Part shown: piece after piece, positions 1-10,585 of the stretch
How positions within the stretch are numbered: the first letter of the stretch is position 1
How the letters are laid out: every line of letters starts with the position of its first letter
Source: Elmis aenea
Taxonomy: Eukaryota; Arthropoda; Insecta; Coleoptera; Elmidae
Direction: 5' to 3'
DNA length: 64,000 nucleotides
Assembly (NCBI GenBank): GCA_947652605.1
Contig: OX393583.1
Span: 14,425,222-14,489,221, forward strand
Position numbers and translations under genes: made by a program
The notes under the pieces: model-generated
The model's input: only the letters and a program-made list of their open reading frames with translations
The model's database searches: none
Told to the model about the DNA's origin: nothing

Positions 1-3000
1 TAAAAAACTATTTGGGTATGACCCAAATTTTAAATGGGTTGTTACGAGTATGGTGTTAATGCAAATAGGAATGTTATTTGTCATGAAAGATCGGTCATGG
101 CCTATAACACTTCTCGTAGCGTATTGTTTTGGAGGAGTTATAAATCACTCATTAATGTTAGGTAGAATTAAAGAATGGACATAAAATCATTGTATGGGTA
201 ACTACATTTTCATACTTTTAGCGGTTCATGAAATTTCTCACAACTTGGCATTTGGACATAGTAGGCCAATGGCTAATAAAATTTTTGGATTTTTTGCCAA
301 TTTACCCATTGGCATACCTATTTCTATTAGTTTTAAAAAGTATCATCTTGAACATCATAGGGTAAGTATTAATTTAACTGAAATTTTTACGTAGTAATTT
401 GTTGAGTTTATTGTAAAAATATTTTTCTGTTTTGTTTAAATATAGAAACAGAATTTTTCCACTCGACATTATCGTGTAGCCTAAGAATTAATGTGGCTCA
501 AAGTCATGGGTCACCTTTGTATCAATGTGGTTTGTTTAAATTACAAAATTACATATTTGTTTGTGTACGTTTATAAATATATAAATTATAAATTCATTTA
601 ATCTTTGCTTTTAGTAATTTTTTTATATCATATAAATAACAGTGGATTATTAAATTCTGGGTATTTTCTTTTCTACGAGCTGGCTTTGTCTCTTATCATT
701 ATTGTGATTAAATGTAGAAAAGTTGATAAGGTATCCTTTTTACATATACGGTGCGTCATATAGGTGAAGCACCATTGGTATCTTGTAAATGATAAAAAAA
801 CAAAGTCGGTTGAACTAATGGTCATATTTTATAAAGCTACTCAGTGACACTTTTAATTTTTTTTTAGTCCATGGCATACTAGGTATAGATGAAAAATTGA
901 AATAAGCAAATATTTTATATCTTATGCTAATATTAGACGTTGCGATTTTTTTCCCATCTGTAAGAAAAATACTTTACAGCTTGTAAAATAAATACAAGAC
1001 CCCTATTACACGTTGCGATTTTTTTCCCATCTGTAAGAAAAATACTTTACAGCTTGTAAAATAAATACAAGACCCCTATAACACGTTGCGATTTTTTTCC
1101 CATCTGTAAGAAAAATACTTTACAGCTTGTAAAATAAATACAAGACCCCTATTACACGTTGCGATTTTTTTCCCATCTGTAAGAAAAATACTTTACAGCT
1201 TGTAAAATAAATACAAGACCCCTATAACACGTTGCGATTTTTTTCCCATCTGTAAGAAAAATACTTTACAGCTTGTAAAATAAATACAAGACCCCTATTA
1301 CACGTTGCGATTTTTTTTGCGTACGATTTGAAATCGCCACTGCGCTGCACAATTTATCTGACATTTAAATGACAGCCAACCGGCAGTTAACTGCATAATA
1401 ACCTAGATATCTGCATTTTTACTAATGTGGTTTGTTTACTACAATCGCAAAATGTGTATCGTGTTAAAAAAATTAGAAAAAAATATACTTTGTAGGTTAT
1501 GTGATCCTTTTGACAACACAGTGGGGCACAAAAATTACCAGAAGTTACTAGAAATGTAATAAAATACACATGTTTGACCTTGAAAAATTAAAGCATGTTC
1601 ATTCAATAGAATAAAATCCTATGACTTTTAAAATCCGTTGCGATTTTTTTTTCCTATGCACATTTAGACGTTGCGATTTTTTGGATTTGCGTTGTGGAAA
1701 AATGATTTGTAAGAAAAATCGCAACGTCTAATATTAGCATTAAACATCTTTTTTCTGTTTTTCAAAGCAATACTGAATTTATGAAAAGTTATTATTGTTG
1801 AATTTTAAATTTTTAAACGACCCTAATTTATGAGGTATCAAGTAAACTTGTACCAAATGAGTTTTAAAAGGTTTTGCACCTTGTTTTGTTTTTGTTTTTA
1901 CAGCCTACTATAGTTTTGTATTAAAAAAAAAACTAAAAAACCTTCGTAACTTGCGTATTATTAACCTTTAAGTAGTCGCACGGCGCCGCAGAGGCGCCAA
2001 GCGTTTTTTAAATCGTTGTTACATTTTTAATAATTTTTTTGTCACTAATATCTGTTTATGTATTCCTCAATTGTACTTTTAGGAATACGAATTATATAGT
2101 ATTATTCATATTTCTCTATTTTACAGTCCGTAAAATGCAATTATGTGCTACTCGGCATGAACGCTATCATTTATGCCCTAGGGCTAAAAATCGACATTCG
2201 CAACAAATTTGTTCGCAATGCCATAAAAATATTTGTTCAGAGCATACAATAAAATTGTGCAGTGAATGCTTTGCATCCAATGTTTGATTCGTATTAAAAA
2301 AAAAAAAAAAACTGTTTTTACAGTTATGTTTTATATACAGATATATATTTTTTATATCTTATAATTTATTTAGTCATTGTTATTCTTTTTAAGGTTTAGC
2401 TTATATTTCATGAATAAAGCAGTTTAACACATTTTTAAGATTTTAAGTCAAAAATATTGTTATAAAACCCCAATGGTGCCTCCGAGGCGCCATGCGAGTA
2501 GTTATGTATACACAGTACACGCGACTAGTTAAAGGTTAAAAATAACTACATCAACCCTTATATATTTGGATTGACAAAAACATAGGGAATTTAAATAAGT
2601 CATAGCCAATGGGTTCTATTTAAAAAAATACAACTTTATGTCACAACTCGAATTTCGGATATTTTTTTTGAAAAATTGTCTACGCCACTGCATTCTTATC
2701 AAAAAAGTTGCTTGTAGAACGTCAAAATTATTTTTGTTTATTTTCATAAACAAGCGAGATATAGTCATAAAACGAAAAATCGAGTTATCGGTAATAACTT
2801 AAAAACAAAAGACAATAACCAATTTTGGTTTTCACTTTTAACTTTTTCTCGAAAAAAGAGATCGAGGATGCGCGGTTCGTTTTTTGATACCTCTTATAGT
2901 TACCGAGATTCCCTATTAAAACATCGAAATTTGCTCACTCTGTACAGGGTGGTCTATTTTCGATGCCCATACAGGGTATCTCGGTTATTATCAGAGATAG

Positions 3001-6000
3001 AAAAAAACTGAATACATAAACTCGATTTATTTTTTCGAGAGAAATTTATTGCCGTAAACAGATTTTTGATATCTTTTTTAATTTTCGAAATATAGCCAAA
3101 AACCGATTTTTGGCACTTTTCAAAAATGTTAAATATCTCGTTTAAACGAGAAGATAGAAAAAAACTTTAAAGACATTTTTCGCATGATTTTTTGTGCTTA
3201 ATAAGATAGCGATGTTCAATTGTTTTTTACTTATATCAATGCCGATATATTGCACCTAACTTTCTTATTTTAAATGGCAACCATAGGCAAATTATATATT
3301 TTTGAAAAGCCCAAAAAATAAGCTTTCGATTCATGTCAAAGCCAACTATGGTTGTCATTTAAAATAAGAAAGTTAGGTGTAATATATCAATATTTGTATG
3401 AGTAAAAAAAAATTGAACATCGCCATCTTATTAAGGACAAAAAACCATGCAAAAAATGTCTTTAAAGTTTTTCTCTATCTTATCGTTTAAGCGAGATATT
3501 TAACATTTTTGATGTCTTTTTTGATACTCGAAATTAAGCCAACACCATTTTTGACTCTTTTCAAAAATGTTAAATATCTCGTTTAAACGAGAAGATAGAA
3601 AAAAACTTTAAAGACATTTTTTGCATGGTTTTTTGTCCTTAATAAGATGGCGATGTTCAATTTTTTTTACTCATACAAATATTGATATATTACACCTAAC
3701 TTTCTTATTTTAAATGACAACCATAGTTGGCTTTGACATGAATCGAAAGCTTATTTTTTGCGCTTTTCAAAAATATATAATTTGCCTATGGTTGCCATTT
3801 AAAATAAGAAAGTTAGGTGTAATATATCGGCATTAATATGAGTAAAAAACAATTGAACATCGCTATCTTATTAAGCACAAAAAATCATGCGAAAAATGTC
3901 TTTAAAGTTTTTTTCTATCTTTTCGTTTAGGCGAGATATTTAACATTTTTGAAAAGTGCAAAAATCGGTTTTTGGCTATATTTCGAAAATTAAAAAAGAT
4001 ATTAAAAATCTGTTTACGGCAATAAATTTCTCTCGAAAAAATAAATCGAGTTTATGTATTTACTTTTTTTCTATCTCTGATAATAACCGAGATACCCTGT
4101 ATGGGCATCGAAAATAGACCACACTGTACATTCGCTTATGTTCTCCATGCAAACTATTTAAAATGTAGAGGTCGCAAGCGAAACGACCGTATATACACCT
4201 CAGCCAATAGAAAGTTGTCCAGCGCCTGTCCCTACCCTGTTTATTAAGGTACCCTAGAGGTTTGTTGTTAAATTTTATTGTTGTTTATCATTATTGATTT
4301 CTGCATCCGAAAATGTAAAAATATACAGGGTGTTTCCTTTAAGAAAATTAAGTTGGGGTAATTTCCTGCTAAACCGGAAATAAAATTAAATGTCATTAAT
4401 AAATTTTTTGTTTGCTCACGCATTCGAGCAAGATTTCATGAAAAAAGGTTTGAATATAACAGATAATTGACCGTTCCGAGACTTTCTCCTAACCGTGTAT
4501 TATGCATTTTAAGCTGAATTTTTGTATACGTCATGTGATCATTCACATAACTGTTCATTTAGCGACTCTTATGTTAAAGTGGCCTTTCTTTTTTTTAGTA
4601 TCAAGGTGACGAAGTAAGAGACACTGATATTCCAACTTATGTAGAAGCAAAGTTATTCTGCAATACTTTCGGTAAATTTATATGGGTTTTATTACAACCA
4701 TTTTTTTATGCCTTCAGGCCCTTGGTGGTCTATCCAAAGCCACCTACTTTATTAGAATTTATCAATTTAGTCATACAGCTAATATTTGATGGAATCGTTT
4801 GGTATTTCTTTGGTAAGTTGAAGCGTTGACTGTTGTTGTTTCTCTAAGGTTGTTTTTTTTTTTGTAGGTGGTAGAGTAGTGGCATACCTGCTGATTGGGT
4901 CTGTCTTGGCCATGGGATTACATCCTGTCGCAGGACATTTTGTATCTGAACATTACATGTTTAAAAAAGGTTACGAAACGTACAGCTACTATGGCCCTTT
5001 GAATTGGATTACTTTTAACGTAGGATATCACAATGAACATCACGATTTTCCAGCCGTCCCTGGATCTAGGCTGCCGGAGGTAAGTCACTTTTGTGATTTT
5101 TATTAACAAATTTTAGTTTTTGTGTTTTACTCACCTTATAATTAAATTAAGCATAAAATTGTTTATAAAAAACCTTGAATTTGTTTAGTTCTATTTTTAT
5201 AATTAAATAAGTTATTGTAAATTTTCAAAAACGTTCAATTTTAACGTTTTCTGTAGTGCCGAAATGGAGTGTTTTTTTTTTCTCAAAACAATGTACAGGG
5301 TGGACTAAATTTGAATGTTTTATGGAATATCTCGGTTACCATAATAGTTAGCGAAAATCTGATATCTGTCTCTTTGGCTATTTTTTTGCGAAAAGAACGC
5401 CTATGCAGAGCTGGGCAAGTACTGGCCAAAAATTACTTAAGTCCTAAGTACTTATGACAACTGACAAGTACTTGGATCACAAGTACCAGTACCGCTATTT
5501 TTAAAAGTACTGATTCTTAAGCACAAGTACAGGGTTGGCAAATTTCGATGTTTTAATAGGGAATCTCGATAACTATAAGAGGTATCAAAAAACGGACCCC
5601 GCATCCTCGATCTCTGTTTTCGAGAAAAAGTTAATGGTGAAAACTAAAATTGGTTATCGTCTTTTGTTTTCGAGTTATCGCCGATAACTCGATTTTTCGT
5701 TTTATGACTATATTTCGCTTGTTTATGAAAATAAACAAAAATAATTTTGACGTTCTACAGGCACTTTTTTGATAAAAATGCAGTGGCGTAGACAATTTTT
5801 CAAAAAAATAATTCGAGTTGTGACATAAAGTTGTATTGTTTTAAATGGAACCCATAGTTGGCTATGACTTATTTCAATTCCTTATTTTTTTTCCATTCCA
5901 AATATATAAGGGTTGATGTATTTATTTTCAATAATACGCAAGTTACGAAGGTTTTTTAGTTTTTTTTTTTAAATAAAATTATAGTAGGCTATGAAAACAA

Positions 6001-9000
6001 AAACAAAACAAGGTGTAAAACCTTTTTAAACACAGTAGGTAGGGTAAACCACCTGAAACCCCTACGATGACAGACGGCCGCGGGATTCGAACCCACGCCT
6101 CCCGATTTTACTCGCTAGGTTGCATACCAACCAGCCAGCGAGCTCGGTCAAACAACTTTTATTCAACTTTTTTGTTTTGTTAAGTTGTTACAAGACCACA
6201 TTGTTACAATAAAAAAAAATATATATTTTTTATGACACTACTTAATCTTATCAGGATTTAAAAAATTAAATGCTTTCAAGAAAAGATTATCAAAGTAATT
6301 TATTCGAATATATGTAAGCAAATAAATATAAATTTTAACAGTAATTTATGGTTTTGCTTTTCGTTAGTAGGGTATATTTGCAATGTTTTATGTGCATTTT
6401 GTCACGAAGTAAATGCCTTTGATGTGTACATACGTCTGTCTACCAAAAAACAAATGCTTGTGTAAATTTTTAAGCTAAAATAAATATTAGGCAACTAAAT
6501 ATGAGGAAAGAAAGTGTTTGTATGTAAAACAATTCTTTGAATGTTAATGCTTTTGGAGGGATCGAATCATTCTGATTATTTGCCCAACATATCAGGTGAT
6601 AACGATATAGTCTGTTCTCTGTTATTTATTTTAATTTAGTTTTTTTATGCTTAACACTATTTTTTGTTTTGTTTTGTTATTTGGATCATAAACTTTATTA
6701 TTTCTCATAAGCGCCAAGTTGGATTATTGCATTGGAATATAATACTAAAAATTTTTAATACAGTCATGTAACATACAGGGTGAGTCATTTATGCGGGATC
6801 GGTCGATTGTGGCTAAACGGTTTGAGATAGAAAGTTGATTCAAACGCTATTTTATACAGTTTTTTCTTCCGAACACGATAAAAATATTTTCATATATACA
6901 GGGTTCAATTTTTGTTTTACTCATACGAATATTGATATATTACACCTAACTTTCTTATTTTAACATGTTGACCGCTGTAATGCTAAAAAAATTTTTGGTT
7001 ACTGGGCCACCTTATACAGGGTGATTAATTGAGACAGGGACTTAAAAATATATGAAGAATGAAAAAGGGTATGGATCTGAAATTTTAGTTATGACCATAA
7101 TGGCATCTGATCTGTTTATTGAAAATGTTTTCAATTTGGCGACACTTTTGGAAATACCGGAAGTTGACGTCTACTTTCTTATTTCAAATACAATGGTCTA
7201 TTTTTTATAGCATTTTTGGATTCAAAACGTTATTTTAGAGGGACTTTTATTAGCGTTCCCTATACCTAAGTGCAGCCACTTTTTAGATTTTTGTACTTAA
7301 AAAAAAAAAAGATTTTCATCGTGATGCTTAATATTATCGTACGCCGCCATTTTTGAAGGAAAAACGCTTAAATTTAGACTGTGTCTAGAAAAAACCTTGG
7401 AGTACATCCTGGAATTTTTGCAATCGATACATTACTTACAGGGTGTCCAAAATTTAATTTTCTTTTAATACAACTTCAGACCACTAAAACTCGTTTTTTT
7501 CAAATACAATGCCAAAACTTTTTTTTCATTTTCTAATGCAAAATTACATTCTTCATCAATCTGTATTAACCTTTCCTAAACCTATCTGCAACAATTTTCG
7601 AGTTATTAAGCATTTTTGATAAAGTTAAGAGAAATTGTAACATTTTTAAATAGTAAGCCTTGGAAATGACAACAAATGCCAATATTAATAATCGTAAACC
7701 ACTTTTATTGCGTTTGTCTGAAGTATCCATAAAAGTGGAATATCAAGAGTATTCAAACACGAATATTTTGAATTTATTTTACATTCATAGACAATATCAC
7801 AAGATTTTTGAAAGTGCGGACGAATAGTTGTGCATTTTTAATGTAGCTTGTACATCATAGTATATTAAACCTGAGTCTTGCGCTGCCAATCGAATTGACT
7901 GCTGAGGATGGCCATCAAAATATCCTAGGATGTTAACTTCGTTAGTTTCATTATTTGTCACACGCTTAGGTCGAATACTAGCAGATTTCACTCTTCTAAA
8001 TTGCAATAAAATTGGTTCTATTCATTGCAATAATTTCTGTCTGGTCATTACAGTCAAATGACTCACCGAACACACGGCAAGTTCTTTCAATAATCTTGTG
8101 ACATTCATCATGAATATAAAATAAGTTCAAAATATTCGTGTTTGAATACTGTTGATTTTCCATCTTTATGGATACTTCAGACAAACGCGATAAAAGTAGT
8201 TTACAGTTATTAATATTGGCATTTGTTGTCATTTCCAAGGCTTACTATTTAAAAATGTTACAATTTCTCTTAACTTTATCAAATATTCTTAATAACTCGA
8301 AAATTGTTGCAGATAGGTATAGGAAATGCTAAAACAGATTGATGAAGAATGTAATTTTGCATTAGAAAATGAAAAAAAAGTTTGGGCATTGTATTTGAAA
8401 AAAACGAGTTTTAGTGGTCTGAAGTTGTATTAAAAGAAAGTTAAATTTTGAACACCCTGTAAGTAATGCATCGATTGCAAAAATACCAGGATGTACTCCA
8501 AGGTTTCTTCTGGGCATGGTCTAAATTTATGCGTTTTTTTTTCAAAAATGGCAGCGTTAGATAATATTAAGCACCATGATGAAAATCAAAAAAGTCCAAA
8601 AATCTAAAAAAAGACTGCACTTAGGTATAGGGAATGCTAAAAGTCCCTCTAAAATAAAGTTTTGAATCCAAAAATGCAATAAAAAAATAGACCATTGTAT
8701 TTGAAATAAGAAAGTAGACGTCAACTTCCGGTATTTCCGGAAGTGTCACCATATTGAAAATATTTTCAGTAAACAGATCAGATGCCATTATGGTCATAAA
8801 CAAAATTTCAGATCCATACCCTTTTTCATTCTTCATATATTTTTAAGTCCCGGTCTCAATCAATCACCCTATATACCGGCCCTCTATTGTTATAGGCCTG
8901 TTGGCCGCCTGTAGTACAAAGTAGTTTAAATTCGACCACGCTAACTATATAAATCTGTTTACCAAGCCACACATTTCCATTACCCATAAGCATTTCATTA

Positions 9001-9575
9001 CGATATGAATCACGGGTGAACTGCACGGCCTGAAAGTGACATGTTTGTGCGAAGCAACTGTTTTTTGTCATATTTGTAATTTGTTATATCTCCGTTATTG
9101 CTGTAGATATCGAAACAAAATTATGAAGCGAAAAAAAATGAACCTTTCTGTAACCAAAATTTATTGTTATTATGGTTTATCATTCTAACCGAAATTAACC
9201 GTATCATTCCGGTTCAGGTTCTGTTAAAAATACCGGTTGATTTCGGTTTTTGGTTCGGTTCAGGTTCGACCTCTGCTTAAAAGTTATTTATTATTTTTCA
9301 CAAAATCGTTGTATTTGATTAGACAAAATTCGATCGCCGTAGCAATTGGCAGTTTGTAACTTGTCTAACTGTGTTTTATTATTTTTCGACGAAAAATCAT
9401 AATTTTGTAAGTTAAATATTGTTATCTGTTTTAGGTAAAACGGATCGCCGCAGAATTCTACGATAACTTGCCACAGCACAATTCGTGGTCAGCTGTTTTG
9501 TATGATTTCATTATGGATCCGGATGTCGGTCCCTACGCTAGAATAAAAAGGAAATCTCGAGGCCTTTCTACATAA
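1..9575 (+). CDS. DEGS1: Sphingolipid delta(4)-desaturase (dihydroceramide desaturase), 3' five exons
   Basis: This enzyme of the ER membrane inserts the 4,5-trans double bond that turns dihydroceramide into ceramide. Coding exons read 2-161 (partial, 5' part outside the window), 222-361, 4599-4812, 4868-5079 and 9435-9575 (stop TAA 9573-9575), giving about 288 residues against roughly 323 in the animal family, so about 35-40 N-terminal residues are missing upstream. All junctions are GT/AG and keep frame. The three di-iron histidine boxes of membrane desaturases are present: HEISH and HLEHH in the second exon, HNEHH in the fourth. Family hallmarks [19 protein letters not shown] and YSYYGPLN are also visible. 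Introns 1 and 3 are 60 and 55 bp; introns 2 and 4 are 4237 and 4355 bp and are full of transposons, none of which touches an exon. The Drosophila orthologue is called infertile crescent. No clear AATAAA follows the stop within 300 bp. Identification is very secure; the exon edges are inferred by eye. Confidence 0.96.
922..1742. mobile_element. Harbinger-like MITE with internal 73-bp array
   Basis: A 26-bp perfect terminal inverted repeat beginning TGCTAATATTAGACGTTGCG runs inwards from 925 and from 1739. It is flanked on both sides by TTA (922-924, 1740-1742), the three-base duplication typical of PIF/Harbinger elements. No transposase is encoded. The terminal motif CGTTGCGATTTTTT is repeated inside the element many times. 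The superfamily call rests on the 3-bp duplication only. Confidence 0.8.
936..1310. repeat. 73-bp tandem repeat, about five copies
   Basis: The motif CGTTGCGATT recurs at 938, 1011, 1084, 1157, 1230 and 1303, exactly every 73 bases, with near identity between units. Units 1, 3 and 5 end CTATTACA while units 2 and 4 end CTATAACA, so the array looks like duplication of a 146-bp dimer. It begins with the terminal motif of the MITE that contains it. There are no spacers of variable sequence, so it is not a CRISPR array. Confidence 0.95.
1961..2539 (+). mobile_element. piggyBac mini-element
   Basis: TTAA at 1961-1964 and 2536-2539 flanks an element of 571 bp with inverted ends CCTTTAA(G/C)TAGTCGC. 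Both subterminal regions contain GGCGCC boxes. TTAA duplication is diagnostic of piggyBac. The related sequence at 46150-46175 is an unfilled copy of the insertion site and reads TTGA there. The element encodes only a C-terminal domain (see 2133-2287). Confidence 0.9.
2133..2287 (+). pseudogene. piggyBac transposase C-terminal cysteine-rich domain
   Basis: A reading frame from ATG 2133 to the stop at 2285-2287 encodes about 50 residues with the spacing seen in piggyBac C-terminal zinc-binding domains: HLCPRAKNR, then [12 protein letters not shown], then CSECF. This domain normally binds the element's ends and the nucleus-directed C-terminus. The catalytic core is absent. A pyrimidine-rich stretch ending TTTTACAG just upstream (2117-2126) looks like a splice acceptor, and AATAAA occurs near 2411, so the piece could behave as a terminal exon; that is inference. 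The frame is open upstream to 2039 without recognisable transposase sequence. Confidence 0.8.
2945..4126. mobile_element. TA-flanked foldback element, family B
   Basis: The two ends are inverted copies (CAGGGTGGTCTATTTTCGAT at the left, its complement at the right), with TA at 2943-2944 and 4127-4128. The element folds back on itself over most of 1.18 kb and contains further inverted sub-blocks. No protein is encoded. A second copy is at 9919-12596. Confidence 0.88.
4147..4262. repeat. Dispersed repeat seen again at 23.3 and 25.8 kb
   Basis: The block holding CCAATAGAAAGTTGTCC and the GTATATACACC motif reappears inverted at about 23330-23430 and in part at 25800-25885. No coding potential or termini were recognised. 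Confidence 0.6.
4326..4560. mobile_element. Half foldback element (left arm only)
   Basis: It begins with TA then CAGGGTGTTTCC, like other foldbacks here, but no inverted partner was found nearby. It sits just before the third coding exon of the desaturase and probably marks a truncated copy. Confidence 0.5.
5296..5405. mobile_element. Half foldback element in desaturase intron 4
   Basis: It starts TA then CAGGGTGGACTAAATTTG at 5294 and lacks a matching right arm. It abuts the AAGTACT-rich element that follows. Confidence 0.45.
5406..5527. mobile_element. Fragment of hAT-like MITE rich in AAGTACT
   Basis: It starts CAGAGCTGGGCAAGTACTGG, followed by repeated AAGTACT-type subterminal motifs, as in hAT MITEs. 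It is cut by the foldback that starts at 5530. A reversed end, GCCCAGCTCTG, occurs near 14864-14874, but no shared duplication joins the two. Confidence 0.5.
5530..6034. mobile_element. Half copy of foldback family A (left arm)
   Basis: The sequence parallels the left arm of the complete element at 45349-46576 from its terminus to the stretch containing AAACAAGGTGTAAAACC. The right arm is missing; a SINE follows directly. Confidence 0.8.
6035..6146 (-). repeat. tRNA-derived SINE
   Basis: On the minus strand the sequence has a pol III A-box-like TGGCTGGTTGG and a perfect B box GGTTCGAATCC at tRNA-like spacing, then a short 3' body. The acceptor-stem ends do not pair, so this is not a functional tRNA. 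It lies in intron 4 of the desaturase, antisense to the gene. Confidence 0.75.
6776..7014. mobile_element. Half foldback fragments
   Basis: TA then CAGGGTGAGTCATTTATGCG begins at 6774. The same start recurs at 42911. It is followed near 6898 by another CAGGGTT end and a short piece of foldback family B. No right arms were found. Confidence 0.5.
7017..8871. mobile_element. TA-flanked foldback element with transposase remnant in its loop
   Basis: Arms of about 780 and 650 bp are inverted copies of each other (CAGGGTGATTAATTGAGACA at the left, complement at the right end), with TA at 7015-7016 and 8872-8873. The single-copy loop at about 7800-8238 encodes a transposase N-terminus on the minus strand. 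The element lies in desaturase intron 4. Confidence 0.88.
7797..8238 (-). pseudogene. Mariner-like transposase, N-terminal DNA-binding region
   Basis: Two overlapping minus-strand frames (8238-7996 and 8006-7797) together resemble the N-terminus of insect IS630/Tc1/mariner-type transposases that carry the DUF4817 helix-turn-helix. The first contains the pattern [16 protein letters not shown]; the second contains [24 protein letters not shown] and a second helix-turn-helix. The frames are offset, so at least one frameshift is present, and no DDE domain follows. In the family this part binds the element ends. Its place in the loop of a CAGGGTG foldback suggests that it is what is left of that family's own transposase (inference). 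Confidence 0.7.
9165..9277. mobile_element. End fragment of a CCGGTT-rich hAT-like MITE
   Basis: Repeated CCGGTT and GGTTCAGGTT motifs end with GACCTCTG, resembling one end of the complete MITE at 25174-25663. No partner end was seen. Confidence 0.45.
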
Positions 9576-10585
9576 TCATTACTGGTCTGTTTTTTTTTCC
9601 CATTGTACAGTACTAAATATCTGTGCATATTTTAAAATATGCATTAAGTTAATTTTTAAGGAATTATTAATTTTATGTTTTTCTCAGATCTTTAGTACAG
9701 TGAAGGCCTGACACTGATTTATTAATTTTTTTGTTATTGCATAACCTGCAGGTTATTAAGTAAAGAGGTGTAAAAAACCTAATGAACATCTTTTGTTTCT
9801 AAAATATTATTTAATATGCAACAGATGAGTCTTGAGCAATAGTAGTTGCTATTTTTTTTTCGTAAGGATGAATTGATACATTTCATGTAGGTGTTTTAAC
9901 ATTTTAAATATACATGTACAGGGTGGCCTATTTTCGATGCCCATACAGGGTATCTCGGTTATTATCAGAGATAGAAAAAAACCAAGTACGTAGTCTCAAT
10001 TTATTTTTTCGAGAGAAACTTATTACCGTAAACAGGTTTTTGATATCGTTTTTAATTTTCGAAACATAGCCAAAAAACGATTTTTGGCACTTTTCAAAAA
10101 TGTTAAATATCTCGCTTAAACGAAAAGATAGAAAAAAACTTTAAGACATTTTTTGCATGGTTTTTTGTGCTTAATAAGATAGAGGTGTTCAATTGTTTTT
10201 TACTCATATCAATACCAATATATCTGTGGTCGGCGGGAAAAAGTCAAAAAGTGCAATTTTCAGGAGCAACGTTTTTTTATTTTACTGATTATCATGTGAG
10301 TTTTACTCCAACGGGATCAAATCACAGCTCCTAGGCGGCCAATTAACATTAGCATTTCGGCTGATTATTTGATTTCCAAAAACAATGCACAAAAGATCCT
10401 GTTGAAACCAAATGTCATCCATTTCATGCTCTTCAATTTCTTGAAACAAAAATGCGTTTAGCATGGCACGGTAACGTTCGCTATTGACGGTAACGGCAGC
10501 TCCTTGCTCATTTTCAAAGAAAAATGGCCCAATGATGCCGACAGACCAAAAACCACACCAAACAGTTACTCGTTGTGGATGCATA

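Larger units (their letters stand above)
1790..2942. mobile_element. Half copy of TA-flanked foldback family A (right arm)
   Basis: The sequence matches the right arm of the complete foldback at 45349-46576, and ends with that family's terminus just before TA at 2943-2944. The left arm is missing. A piggyBac mini-element interrupts it at 1961-2539. The next foldback (2945) starts directly after the shared TA. It lies in intron 2 of the desaturase. Confidence 0.8.

Noticed and set aside
936..1310. CRISPR-like regular repeats
   Set aside because: Units are contiguous with no variable spacers, and the context is a eukaryotic MITE.
1787..6034. One foldback family A element split by the desaturase exons
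   Set aside because: The right arm comes first and the left arm second with termini facing each other, so they cannot be halves of one insertion; they are two truncated copies.
6046..6140. Functional tRNA gene on the minus strand
   Set aside because: B box is good, but acceptor-stem ends do not pair and the sequence continues into a SINE body.
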